This document shows positions 19,593-28,123 of a stretch of DNA of 64,000 nt, in pieces. Source of the stretch: Polyangiaceae bacterium (lineage in GTDB: Bacteria > Myxococcota_A > Polyangia > Polyangiales > Polyangiaceae); assembly GCA_019637295.1 (NCBI GenBank), contig JAHBVX010000002.1:310001-374000 (forward strand), in the 5' to 3' direction. Numbering within the stretch: the stretch's first letter is position 1; the number at the start of each line of letters is the position of its first letter. The notes beneath the pieces are model-generated. The model worked only from the letters and a program-made list of their open reading frames with translations, was not told the origin of the DNA and made no database searches. Position numbers and translations under genes: made by a program.

Positions 19593-22500
19593 TCAGTCCA
19601 GCGTCCCCCTCCATCCCGCCTTCAGCTCCAGTACCTCCGCGTTCACCACCGAGCGCCCCCCGTGTCGGATCGAGAGCGGCCCGGTCGCCGTGACCCGGCC
19701 TATCTCCACGCAGGGTCGTCCCGCCATCAGTGACTCGAACCCTCTCTGATCTCGGGGCGCGACGGTGACGACGAGTCGCCCCAGGGACTCCGAGAACAGC
19801 GCGCGATCGGCGGCGAGCGCGCGCAGATCCCCGGCCCGATCGAGATCGACCTCGAGCCCGAGTTCGGCGGCCATGGCCATGCGCGCGAGTGCGGCCCCGA
19901 GCCCGCCGAGCGCCGGTACCGCGGCGCTCCGAACCAGGCCTGCCGCAGTAGCGAGCGCCACGCCGCGGTACAGCGAGTGCGACGCCTTCAGAGCCAGGCG
20001 CGGCACGCGGTTGCCGACGTAGGGTTGGGGCTGCCCGAGGGGCGCGCTCTGCCCCGCCTGCTGCCCGAGATGGCGGAAGTACTCGCTTCCTCCGCACTCG
20101 TCGAGCGTCGTGCCGAGCACGTAGACCAGCTCCCCGGGTGCTTTGGGATCGAGGGTGATGGCGTCGTACACGTCGGGGAGCTGGCCGATGGCGCTGACGA
20201 GCAGGGTGGCGGGCACGCTGATGCGCCTGCCCCCGAGCGTCGAGTCGTTCTTCATCGAGTCCTTGCCGCTCACGAGCGGCGCTTCGAACCCGACGCAGGC
20301 TTCGTATAGCCCCCGGCACGCGCGTACGAGCTGCGCGAGCTTGTGCGCGCCGTCGGGGTTGTGCTCGCTCGCCACGGGATCCGGCCAACAGAAGTTGTCG
20401 AGCAGCGCGATGCGCTCGAGCGGCGCGCCCGCGGCGAGCTGTCTGCGAATGGCCAAATCCACGGCCGCTTGCGCCATCGCAAAAGCATCGATGTCCGAGT
20501 AGAACGGGTTGACGCCCTCGCTCAGCACGTAGCCGCGTCGCGTGCCGTGGCGCGCCAAGAACACCGTCGCCTCGGCCGGGACGTCCGCGCGGGCGCCGAC
20601 GTAGGGCTTGATCACCGTGAGCCCCTTCACCTCGTGATCGTAGTGGCGGGCCATGCTCTCGCCCGAGGCGAGGTTCGGCCGAGCGAGCAGCGCGGCGAGG
20701 GTGGCGCTCAGATCCGCGGCGGGCAGACCTTTGGGTTCGTCCCAGACGACGGGGGCGTGCTTGGCGTCGAGCACCAGCGGCGGGTTGCCCTCGTGCAAGA
20801 ACTTCATGCCGATGAGCGCGACCGTCTCCGCACCGTACTGGACGTGAAAGTTGCCGCTGCTCGTGAACTCGCCCAGGCAGGTGGCTTCCACGTCGCGGCG
20901 TGCGGCCAGGGCCATCAGCGCGTCGAGGTGCTCTGGAGGCACGGCGAGGGTCATCCGCTCCTGCGCCTCGCTGACCAGGATCTCCCAAGGCGCGAGCCCC
21001 TCGTACTTCAGCGGAGCCAACGCCAGATCGAGCCTCGCGCCGCCGGGCTTCTCGGCCATCTCGCCCACGCTCGACGACAGGCCGCCGGCGCCGTTGTCCG
21101 TGATCGCGCTGTACAGACCCAAGTCGCGAGCCTCCAGCAAGAAGTCGAACATACACTTCTGGGTGATGGGATCCCCGATCTGCACTGCCTGCACCGGCGC
21201 GCTCTCGTCGAGGGCGGCGCTCGAGAAGGTCGCGCCGTGGATGCCGTCGGCGCCGATGCGCCCGCCGACCATCACGATGTGATCCCCCGGTCTGGCCGCC
21301 TTCTCGTGTCCCGGCTGGCCCGCCACCGTCACGGGCAAGAGCCCAACGGTGCCGCAGAACACCAGCGGCTTGCCGAGGAAGCGGGTGTCGAACAGCTCCC
21401 AGCCTCGGCCGTAGGGCACGCCGCTCTGGTTGCCGCCGTCGATCACGCCGCGGTGCACGCCCTCGCGGATGCGACGCGGGTGCATCAGCCCGCGCGGCAC
21501 CTCGCCGTCGTAGGCGGGCTCCGCGAAGCAGTAGCCCCACACGTTGCTGCGCAGCTCTGCGCCGAGTCCGGTGCCGAACGGATCGCGATTGACGCCCACG
21601 ATGCCGGTCATGGCGCCGCCGTAGGGATCGAGCGCGCTCGGTGAGTTGTGGGTCTCCACCTTGTAGACCAAGTGATGAGTGTCGTCGAAGCGCACCACGC
21701 CGGCGTTGTCGTGGAACACGCTGACCAGGAACGAGCCGTCGCGTTGCCCGAGGGCCCGGTCCACCGCGTGCGTGGCGCCGCGAATGAAGGTGCGGAACAC
21801 GCTGGAGATGGTCTCCGGCGGGCGTCCGTCTTCTTCGTAGCGGATGATGGCGTTGAACAGCTTGTGCTTGCAGTGCTCGCTCCAGGTCTGCGCCAAGCAC
21901 TCGAGCTCCGCGTCCGTCGGATCCGGCCCCAGGCCCGCTCGTGCTCTGTCCGCGGTGACGTCGGCGAAGTAGTCGCGAATGGCGCGCAGCTCGGCGACCG
22001 TGAGCGCGAGCACCCGCTCCTGGCTGAGCGCCGCGAGGCGCGCGTCGTCGTCGGGTAGCGGTATGGTCTCGACCGGTCGATGCCCCTGGCCGTGCACCCG
22101 CGGAACCGTCAGGTCCGGCGGATCCCGCAGCAGCTCGGCGCGGGTCTGCACCGTGATGGTCTGGATCACGGGGTTGGCCAGGAGCTCCAAGGCGATGTGC
22201 TCTGCCTCGGCGGGCCCGACGCCGTCGAGCAAGTACAGCGTGCTCGTGAACACGGCGGCCTGCTTCGGCAGCTTGCGCCCCAGCATGTCGCTCACCGCCA
22301 CCAGCGCGCTCTTGCCCACGGGATCGGTGACGCCGGGCTTGAACGCCACCGTCACCGCGACGTCGAAGGGCCCATCATCCAGACGGCCCAAGGCGCCCGT
22401 CTGCAGCACTGGATCGATGAGCTCGCCGAGCACCCGCTCGGCCTCCGCCCCGTTCAGATCTCCGAGCAGTCGATACACGTCACGCGTGCGCGCGCGGGCC

Positions 22501-22610
22501 ACGCGGAGCCCGAGGTGGCGCTCGGCGCTCCGAACGACGGACTCGGCTCTCGGATCGCGCTGGGCAGGCTTCAGTCCTAGCTCGAATCTGACGACACCGA
22601 GTTCATCCAA
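19593..22610 (-). CDS. purL: Phosphoribosylformylglycinamidine synthase, PurS-PurL fusion type
   Basis: This is a 1005-residue ATP-dependent FGAM synthase. The first roughly 170 residues (VVRFELGLKPAQRDPRAESVVRSA; DVAVTVAFKPGVTDPVGKSAL) look like two PurS-like modules fused to PurL. The synthetase follows with LAQTWSEHCKHKLFNA, YKVETHNSPSALDPYGGAMTG, DNGAGGLSSSVGEMAEK and SGKDSMKND. The glutaminase domain is absent and is supplied by PurQ at 16723-17595. The start is a TTG at 22610 preceded by GGAGG at 5-nt spacing. No in-frame ATG or GTG fits, and the out-of-frame ATG four bases later is ignored. Confidence 0.93.
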   Translation of the reverse strand: MDELGVVRFELGLKPAQRDPRAESVVRSAERHLGLRVARARTRDVYRLLGDLNGAEAERVLGELIDPVLQTGALGRLDDGPFDVAVTVAFKPGVTDPVGKSALVAVSDMLGRKLPKQAAVFTSTLYLLDGVGPAEAEHIALELLANPVIQTITVQTRAELLRDPPDLTVPRVHGQGHRPVETIPLPDDDARLAALSQERVLALTVAELRAIRDYFADVTADRARAGLGPDPTDAELECLAQTWSEHCKHKLFNAIIRYEEDGRPPETISSVFRTFIRGATHAVDRALGQRDGSFLVSVFHDNAGVVRFDDTHHLVYKVETHNSPSALDPYGGAMTGIVGVNRDPFGTGLGAELRSNVWGYCFAEPAYDGEVPRGLMHPRRIREGVHRGVIDGGNQSGVPYGRGWELFDTRFLGKPLVFCGTVGLLPVTVAGQPGHEKAARPGDHIVMVGGRIGADGIHGATFSSAALDESAPVQAVQIGDPITQKCMFDFLLEARDLGLYSAITDNGAGGLSSSVGEMAEKPGGARLDLALAPLKYEGLAPWEILVSEAQERMTLAVPPEHLDALMALAARRDVEATCLGEFTSSGNFHVQYGAETVALIGMKFLHEGNPPLVLDAKHAPVVWDEPKGLPAADLSATLAALLARPNLASGESMARHYDHEVKGLTVIKPYVGARADVPAEATVFLARHGTRRGYVLSEGVNPFYSDIDAFAMAQAAVDLAIRRQLAAGAPLERIALLDNFCWPDPVASEHNPDGAHKLAQLVRACRGLYEACVGFEAPLVSGKDSMKNDSTLGGRRISVPATLLVSAIGQLPDVYDAITLDPKAPGELVYVLGTTLDECGGSEYFRHLGQQAGQSAPLGQPQPYVGNRVPRLALKASHSLYRGVALATAAGLVRSAAVPALGGLGAALARMAMAAELGLEVDLDRAGDLRALAADRALFSESLGRLVVTVAPRDQRGFESLMAGRPCVEIGRVTATGPLSIRHGGRSVVNAEVLELKAGWRGTLD

Positions 22611-22735
22611 GGGGGCCTCCGGGGCAGGGCGGGCGCAGCCTACCTCACCGCTGTGGCATCGGCGACACCGTTCGGGCGCCTCGTGTTCGAGCTCTGCGTT
22701 TTCGCTCGACTCGTGCGCGTCGCGCCGTTCTCGCG

Positions 22736-23581
22736 TCAACGACTCGTCGGGGAGCCCCCTCCTGCGCCATCCCGCTTGGGCACGTGGCGATTGCGCGCGA
22801 GGACGCGCATCGAGTTGATCGTGCCCTTGTCGCCCACCCACAGCTCGATGCCGCGAGCTCGCCACAGGAACATCTCGAGCGGGCCGGTGGACTCCCTCTG
22901 CTCGTAGGCCGGTCCGAGGGCGTCGAACGCGAGCTTTGCGGGGCGACCGGGACCAATGCCCTCCGGCGTCGTGAGGTGGCGCTGGCTGAAGCCGATGAAG
23001 ATCTCGTCGAGCTTGCCGTCCTTGAAGCTGAAGCTGGAGGGCCTGAGCCAGCTCTGCGGGCTGTCGTACTCGTCGCGATAGCTGATGGTCTGTATGGGAC
23101 CTTTGTCCTTGGGATAGCGGTACAGCTGCGTGGCCGAGCCGAAGACGCGCAGCACGTCCTCGGGCGTGGACTTTCCGATCTCGAGGTCGAGCAATCCGCG
23201 ACCAGGCTCGATGATGATGGGGACCCAGACGCAGCCCTTGTCTTGCTCGAGGCGGCTGCCGTCGGGGCACTGGCCGGTCTCGTCGTAGCGGACCAGGAAG
23301 GTGCCCGGCTGTTGTCCGGCGGTCGCCGACTCCGTCCGCGGGAGCCGCAACACCCACCACGCGAGCAGCGAAAGCGCGCCTGCCGCTGCGGCGACGAGGA
23401 TGCGCAGGTTACGCAGCCGTCTGTGAGCCGCGGCCTCGGCTTTTCGCGCGAGCGATAGCTGGGTGCCCAGCTCCCCGAGCTGCTTCTCGAGCGCGGCCAC
23501 GTCGCCGGTCTCGAGCTCGGCGATCCGGTCCTCGAGGGAGCGGATCTGCGCGCGGAGGGCCGGCTCGTCGCTGCGGAACAC
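22736..23581 (-). CDS. Membrane-anchored protein of unknown function with N-terminal coiled coil
   Basis: This is a 281-residue protein. Residues 1-60 are a coiled coil (LRAQIRSLEDRIAELETGDVAALEKQLGELGTQLSLARKAE). One transmembrane helix follows (LRILVAAAAGALSLLAWWVLRL). The C-terminal domain of about 180 residues contains GLLDLEIGKSTPEDVLRVFGSATQLYRYPKDKG and LWVGDKGTINSMRVLAR. The phrase IGKSTPEDVLRVFG resembles small outer-membrane or SmpA/OmlA-like modules, where a similar helix follows a beta strand, but the match is loose. The orientation suggests a coiled coil in the cytoplasm and the C-domain outside. The 125 bp between it and purL show nothing recognisable. Confidence 0.6.
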   Translation of the reverse strand: MFRSDEPALRAQIRSLEDRIAELETGDVAALEKQLGELGTQLSLARKAEAAAHRRLRNLRILVAAAAGALSLLAWWVLRLPRTESATAGQQPGTFLVRYDETGQCPDGSRLEQDKGCVWVPIIIEPGRGLLDLEIGKSTPEDVLRVFGSATQLYRYPKDKGPIQTISYRDEYDSPQSWLRPSSFSFKDGKLDEIFIGFSQRHLTTPEGIGPGRPAKLAFDALGPAYEQRESTGPLEMFLWRARGIELWVGDKGTINSMRVLARNRHVPKRDGAGGGSPTSR

Positions 23582-23632
23582 CCTGCAGCGATTAGCGCGA
23601 GACGCTGCGCGGGTCGATCCCCTCGGCGGCGC

Positions 23633-25705
23633 TCACCTCTCGGGGGCGGGCGTCTTTGGCGGCGGCTTGGTCTTCGGCTTCGCGGGCGTCAGCCTGCCGT
23701 AGCCTGCGCCCGTACCTCGGCCTCGGGTGCCGAGAGAGCCGAGTCCGATGCCGTCGCCCGTGCCGCCGCCGCCCAGGCCGGTGCCACGCAGGCCGAGGCC
23801 GCCGTAGCCGGGCTGCGAGTCGATGAGGTCCCCGAGCCCCCCGCCGAGCCCGTCGCCGAGGCTCGAGCCCCAGATCCCAGCGAGCCCCGGCGGGCTCGGG
23901 CGACGCACGGCCTCGTCGAGCACCACGGTCGCGCTGACGCTCGACGGTGCGCGCGCGAGCAGGCGTGGACCCACGTGCTGCAGACACTCGAGCACCGCCG
24001 TGGTCTGAGCGTCGCCGCGATCGGCCTTCGCCTCGACCGCGACGCGGCCGTCCGGGAACACCTGGGCGCGCAGCGTGATGGTCGCCACGCGACGCTGCTT
24101 GCCGCTGCCGTTCGCCGGCGGCAGGCGCGTGCGCACCGGCTCGAGGCAGGCCCGCATCGCCGAGCGCACGTTGTGAGCGACCGGGCTCTCGTCCTGCTCG
24201 CTCGCCGTCTGTCCGGTATCGTCGTCATCCGCCTTGCGCCGCAGCTGCGCCGCCAGGTGGCGCTCATCGGGCTCGGCGTCGGCGCCGACCCAGTCGCGGT
24301 AGCCGAGCGGGAGCTTCGCGCGGGCGCGAGCGAGCTCTTCCACTCGCTCGGACTCTCCCTTGTGCAGCGCCAGGGCGCGCAACACGTCGAGCGCACCCCG
24401 CGAGCCCGCGAACGCGCCCAAGTTCCGCGCCGCTTCGGCGAGCTGCCGCGCGCGCTCGGGATCGTTACGGTACAGGGCGCGCGTCGCGAGTACGCTCAGG
24501 ATGGCCGCTCGCGCCTGCGCTGCGCCGCCGAGGCGCAACGGATCGCGGCCCAGGCGCTCCACGCAGTCGGCCGCGAGACGAGCGACGCCGTCGGCGTCGA
24601 GCTCGGAACCGCCGCTGTCGAGCAGCCCCAACACGCCGTACTGGACGGCGTCTTGCAGGCCGGCGGGTCGGGCGGCTTGCAGCGCAGAGAGCGCGGCTGG
24701 CGCGGGGGGCACGGGGGTGGTCGGCACGGGGCGCGCACTCTCATCGAACACGCGAAACGCCGCGCCCAGCGCGCGCTCGAAGTCGAGGGCGCGATAGCGC
24801 GCCACGAGCGCGGCCATGGCCAGCGTCTTGACCGACACCGCGCTGCCCGCCACGTGCTCCTCCAGCGCGCGGTCGAAGCCATCGGCCGCCTTCGCGTCGT
24901 CTCCGTCGAGGGCGTCGAGCAGCGCCGCACGGTAGCGGAGCTCCGCGCGCCACTCCGCGGGGGCCACGGGCGCGAGCTCGTCGATCACGCGGCGCGCCTG
25001 CTCGCTGTCGTCCGCTGACCACAGCCCGTGCAGCAGCTCCCGGCGCACGTGTTGTCCCGCCTCGGTGTGAGCGCCGGCGAGCTCTGCGGCGCGCTCGAGC
25101 GCGGCGACGCCCGCGGCGCGCTCCCCGGCTTCGGCGTAGCGCACCGAGCGGCTGGCGGCGCCGCGTCGTCGCCCTTCCTGCAGTCGCGCCAGCGCGACGC
25201 CGACCTCGGGCGCCGCCTTGGGCGAACCGAGCTGCCGCTCGAGGGCGGCTGACGCGCGCTCCACCGCCGTGTCGCGCGCCCGGCGCGCCTGCACGCCCGC
25301 GCGCAGGGTGACCGTCCTCTGCTGCTCGAGTCGCGCGCGCTCGCGGCAGTCGTTGCAGCGGTACAGCTCGGTCGTCGCGCGCGACGCCTTGCGAGCCGCA
25401 TCGGCTGCGAGCTTCTCCGCGCGCTCGACCGCGTCGAGCTCGCGGCGCGCCGCGGCGGGCAGTCGTGCACGCAGCTGGTCGTGGCTCCAGAGCGCCGGCC
25501 GTAGGTTCCCGAGTCCGAGCTGGACGAACCCGCGCTCGATGGTCAGCTCGATGGCCTCGTTGGCGAGCGGCGCGAGCGGGGCTGGCGGCTCGGCGCTGGG
25601 CGGCAGCGCCGCGAGCGGTGCTTCGGTCGGTGGCGCTGCCGGCGGCGGCGCGTTGGCACACGCCGAGATCAGGCTAGCGACGGCGAGGACTGCAGACGAG
25701 CGCAT
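23633..25705 (-). CDS. Lipoprotein with TPR-like helices and AgmX/PglI-like C-terminal domain
   Basis: This is a 690-residue protein. The signal MRSSAVLAVASLISAC gives a lipoprotein with Cys at 16, followed by a Pro/Ala linker. The central part (about 55-480) is helical and Ala/Arg/Glu-rich with TPR-like spacing. About 520-590 (AMRACLEPVRTRLP, RRVATITLRAQVFPDGRVAVEAKAD, AVLECLQHVGPRLLA) follows the pattern of the AgmX/PglI or TonB-like C-terminal domain of Myxococcota: a Cys, then a strand with G-R-V, then a second Cys. The last 100 residues are Gly/Leu/Thr-rich (GLGLRGTGLGGGGTGDGIGLGSLGTRG) and end Pro/Lys-rich. AgmX-type proteins are known from gliding motility and envelope complexes; the actual role here is unknown. 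Confidence 0.68.
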   Translation of the reverse strand: MRSSAVLAVASLISACANAPPPAAPPTEAPLAALPPSAEPPAPLAPLANEAIELTIERGFVQLGLGNLRPALWSHDQLRARLPAAARRELDAVERAEKLAADAARKASRATTELYRCNDCRERARLEQQRTVTLRAGVQARRARDTAVERASAALERQLGSPKAAPEVGVALARLQEGRRRGAASRSVRYAEAGERAAGVAALERAAELAGAHTEAGQHVRRELLHGLWSADDSEQARRVIDELAPVAPAEWRAELRYRAALLDALDGDDAKAADGFDRALEEHVAGSAVSVKTLAMAALVARYRALDFERALGAAFRVFDESARPVPTTPVPPAPAALSALQAARPAGLQDAVQYGVLGLLDSGGSELDADGVARLAADCVERLGRDPLRLGGAAQARAAILSVLATRALYRNDPERARQLAEAARNLGAFAGSRGALDVLRALALHKGESERVEELARARAKLPLGYRDWVGADAEPDERHLAAQLRRKADDDDTGQTASEQDESPVAHNVRSAMRACLEPVRTRLPPANGSGKQRRVATITLRAQVFPDGRVAVEAKADRGDAQTTAVLECLQHVGPRLLARAPSSVSATVVLDEAVRRPSPPGLAGIWGSSLGDGLGGGLGDLIDSQPGYGGLGLRGTGLGGGGTGDGIGLGSLGTRGRGTGAGYGRLTPAKPKTKPPPKTPAPER

Positions 25706-25716
25706 GGGTCAGGATG

Positions 25717-27075
25717 CTACGTCGCCCGCGCCCGCGCCCTTCCCCGCCCGCGCAGCGCCCACAGCAGCCCCACCACGACGGCGAGAGAGCCCCCACCCCC
25801 GCGCCGAGGCAGGCTGCAGCCGCAGCCCGACTCGGACTCCTCGTTCCTCACGTTCGGCGTCACGCCGGGGCCGCCGCCCGTTCCCAGAGCCGCCCCCGAG
25901 CCGCCCGTGCCCGTCAGCCCGCCCGAGCCACCCCAGCCGCCGTCCGGATCGCCGTTGCCCGGGCCGACGGTCAACTTCAGCTGCGGCGGGTGAGCGGAGG
26001 AGCCCTCCTTGGAGAAGAAGTGCGTGCCGTTGCCGTCCGTCGCTGGGGAGATGACCGCGAAGCTGTAGGTGCCCGGCCCCGGGATGGCGGCGGTGATGTC
26101 GAGGGAGACTGTCTCGTCGACCCCCACCGGACCGATGCGCCCGAGGGAGGTTGGCGAGGCCACGGGACGCGCGCTGTAGGTGAGCGTGGTCTCGGACCAC
26201 TGGTTGCTCGACACCGGGTGCACCTCGCCACCGTCGCCGTTGGCGAACGACTCGGTGCGACTGCGCATGACCAGCAGCGCTTGCGTGATCGTGCCATTGA
26301 TCGCCGGCACCACGAACTTAAGGTACGCCTGGTTGTCCGCGGCCTCGACCGCGAGATCGCCGACGTCCGCGAAGACCGTGGTCGGAGTGCTCGGTGCCAC
26401 GGTCACGTCTTCCGCGACCGGGATCGTGATCGTTTGAGCCGGGGTCACGGCGGTCTCGTAGCAGACCTGCACGTTCTGTGCGGACGCGTTGGGCAGCGAC
26501 CAGGTCTTGCCGCCGCCGGGGAGCAGGTACTCGAGCACGGCGATCTGACTGACGACGTTGCCTTCGTCGTTGTCCCCCACGGCGTCGAAGGTGCTCGCCC
26601 CGCACTCGAGCTTGTAGCCAATCGAACTCGGCCTGGTCCACATCGTGACCTTGCACTGCTCGCTGCCGTCCGCGAAGATGACCGCAGATGGGTTTGGGTC
26701 GGCCCACTTCTCGCCGCAGGTCCCGGACGGACAGCAGGCGTTGCCGTATTCCAGCTTGAGGGTGCCTGGTGGATGCGCGGTGTTGAGCGGCTCGGACGTT
26801 CCGTACACCTTGATCACCGAGTCCTGCTCGCCGCCGTTGCAGGTCGTGTTGCGCATCTGCGCGAGGGAGCCCTTGTCGTTGTGGAAGTCGGCGGGGCTCA
26901 CGCCCACGAGGTCGAAGGTCAGCGTGACGTCGCTCGAGCTGGTGGCGCTGCCCGCCATGGCGGCGTTGAAGTCTGCCAAGGTGCCGCACACCGGGGCCGC
27001 TCGCGAGGGAGCGGCAGCGAGCATCGATGCGAGCGAGACCAGCGATCCGACCCCAAGCAGCCCACGACGCGACAT
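25717..27075 (-). CDS. Surface protein with DNRLRE/CBM96-like domain and MYXO-CTERM-type sorting tail
   Basis: This 452-residue protein has a signal peptide (SRRGLLGVGSLVSLASMLAAAPSRAA). The N-terminal domain is Cys-containing. A beta-sandwich domain (about 225-375: DQAYLKF-type strand, LLVMRSRTES, SSNQWSETTLTYSARP, LDITAAIPGPGTYSFAV) matches the DNRLRE/CBM96 pattern of adhesive surface proteins. A Gly-rich linker follows, and the end GCGCSLPRR-GGGG-hydrophobic helix-RGRGRARAR is the tripartite MYXO-CTERM arrangement: Cys motif, transmembrane segment, basic tail. That signal is thought to lead to processing and anchoring at the cell surface. The substrate or ligand is unknown. Confidence 0.78.
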   Translation of the reverse strand: MSRRGLLGVGSLVSLASMLAAAPSRAAPVCGTLADFNAAMAGSATSSSDVTLTFDLVGVSPADFHNDKGSLAQMRNTTCNGGEQDSVIKVYGTSEPLNTAHPPGTLKLEYGNACCPSGTCGEKWADPNPSAVIFADGSEQCKVTMWTRPSSIGYKLECGASTFDAVGDNDEGNVVSQIAVLEYLLPGGGKTWSLPNASAQNVQVCYETAVTPAQTITIPVAEDVTVAPSTPTTVFADVGDLAVEAADNQAYLKFVVPAINGTITQALLVMRSRTESFANGDGGEVHPVSSNQWSETTLTYSARPVASPTSLGRIGPVGVDETVSLDITAAIPGPGTYSFAVISPATDGNGTHFFSKEGSSAHPPQLKLTVGPGNGDPDGGWGGSGGLTGTGGSGAALGTGGGPGVTPNVRNEESESGCGCSLPRRGGGGSLAVVVGLLWALRGRGRARARAT

Positions 27076-27242
27076 GGCCTCAGGGTAGCAGCCTTCGGCG
27101 AGGTACGGTTCGGCTGCGTCGCGGGGTTCGCAGCGTCACCCGGGTTCACGCGAAGTGTCGCCCCGCGGCCGCAGCCGGCCCGAGCACCCCGACGGCAAGG
27201 CCCATTTCCCGTGTGGCACGAGCCGTGCAAATCTCGGCCGCC

Positions 27243-28040
27243 ATGAAGAATGTCGCTTGTTGGCTGCTGCTGGCGTCAGCCTCCGGATGTACCACCCTGG
27301 GCCCCATGCCCGCGATGACCGGCTCGACCGGCGCGGTCGAGCGCCGCGCTGGCGTCGAGCTGCAGGCCGCGGCGGTGCCCGGCTTCTACCTGAGCTCCAC
27401 GACCCAGTCCCAGCCCGAGCAAGGCGGGGTCGGCCAGCTCGGCGTGTGGCTCGACAGCGGTGAGCTGCTCTCCGCCCCCGGGCTCGCGGTCGGCGGCCGT
27501 ATGGTCAGCGGCGGCGACGACGCGGCGTACCCGGAGCCCATGCTGCGCTATCGCAGCGCGATCGATGACGAGGAGCGCTTCACGCTCGGTGGCGCCGTGT
27601 TCGGCACCCATGCCAGCGGTGGAGCGCGCAGCGCGTCCTACTCGGCGACCCGGGTGGGGGGTGAGGTGATGGCCAACGGGCGAGTGACGCCCAAGAGTCA
27701 CTGGCTCGAGCTACACGCGTTCATTGGCGCGAGCGCGCTCGGTCTGTCGGCGGACGGCCGCTACTGTGTGGGCGACGACGGCACCGGCGTGGACTGCGCC
27801 GAGGAGGGCCCGATCACGAACCTCGTGGACGGCGAGTTCGCCGGCGTCTACCCCGCGGGTTTCGCCGGCCTGGGCCTCGACTTCGCGCGCCACCTGGGCT
27901 TGCCGCTGCACGGCGTGCGGCTCGACGCGACGGTCGCCGGCGGCATGATGCCCGAGATCCGCAGCGGTGAGCAGACCGGCCGGGCGCTGTGGACCAACAT
28001 CGGGCTCGGCATCACGCTGCGCGGCGGCGTCGTCGACTGA
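27243..28040 (+). CDS. Lipoprotein with outer-membrane beta-barrel-like pattern
   Basis: This is a 265-residue protein starting at ATG 27243, with lipoprotein signal MKNVACWLLLASASGC. The mature part has alternating hydrophobic/polar strands separated by short polar turns: VELQAAAVPGFYLSS, GVGQLGVWLDSG, EPMLRYRSAI, SHWLELHAFIGASALGLS, VYPAGFAGLGLDF, and ALWTNIGLGITLRG. This is typical of small eight-stranded barrel or barrel-like outer-membrane proteins. It is divergent from the MYXO-CTERM protein (167-bp shared upstream region). The function is not recognised. Confidence 0.65.
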   Translation: MKNVACWLLLASASGCTTLGPMPAMTGSTGAVERRAGVELQAAAVPGFYLSSTTQSQPEQGGVGQLGVWLDSGELLSAPGLAVGGRMVSGGDDAAYPEPMLRYRSAIDDEERFTLGGAVFGTHASGGARSASYSATRVGGEVMANGRVTPKSHWLELHAFIGASALGLSADGRYCVGDDGTGVDCAEEGPITNLVDGEFAGVYPAGFAGLGLDFARHLGLPLHGVRLDATVAGGMMPEIRSGEQTGRALWTNIGLGITLRGGVVD

Positions 28041-28123
28041 GCCAGCTCGGCAAGGGAGGCCAAGACCCACGGAGAGAACCGGCGGGGCCGGCGCGTGCTC
28101 GCTTGCGATCGCCCAAGTCGCGT

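Noticed and set aside
19730-19755. A tRNA T-loop-like string (GGTTCGAGTC on the minus strand)
   Set aside because: It is part of the purL coding sequence (RGFESLMAGRP) and no cloverleaf forms around it. No tRNA was found anywhere in the window.
19593-23360. A 1255-codon open frame suggesting a fused larger PurL
   Set aside because: The first 250 codons overlap the coiled-coil membrane protein in another frame and contain no PurL homology. A TTG with GGAGG at 22610 explains the true start.
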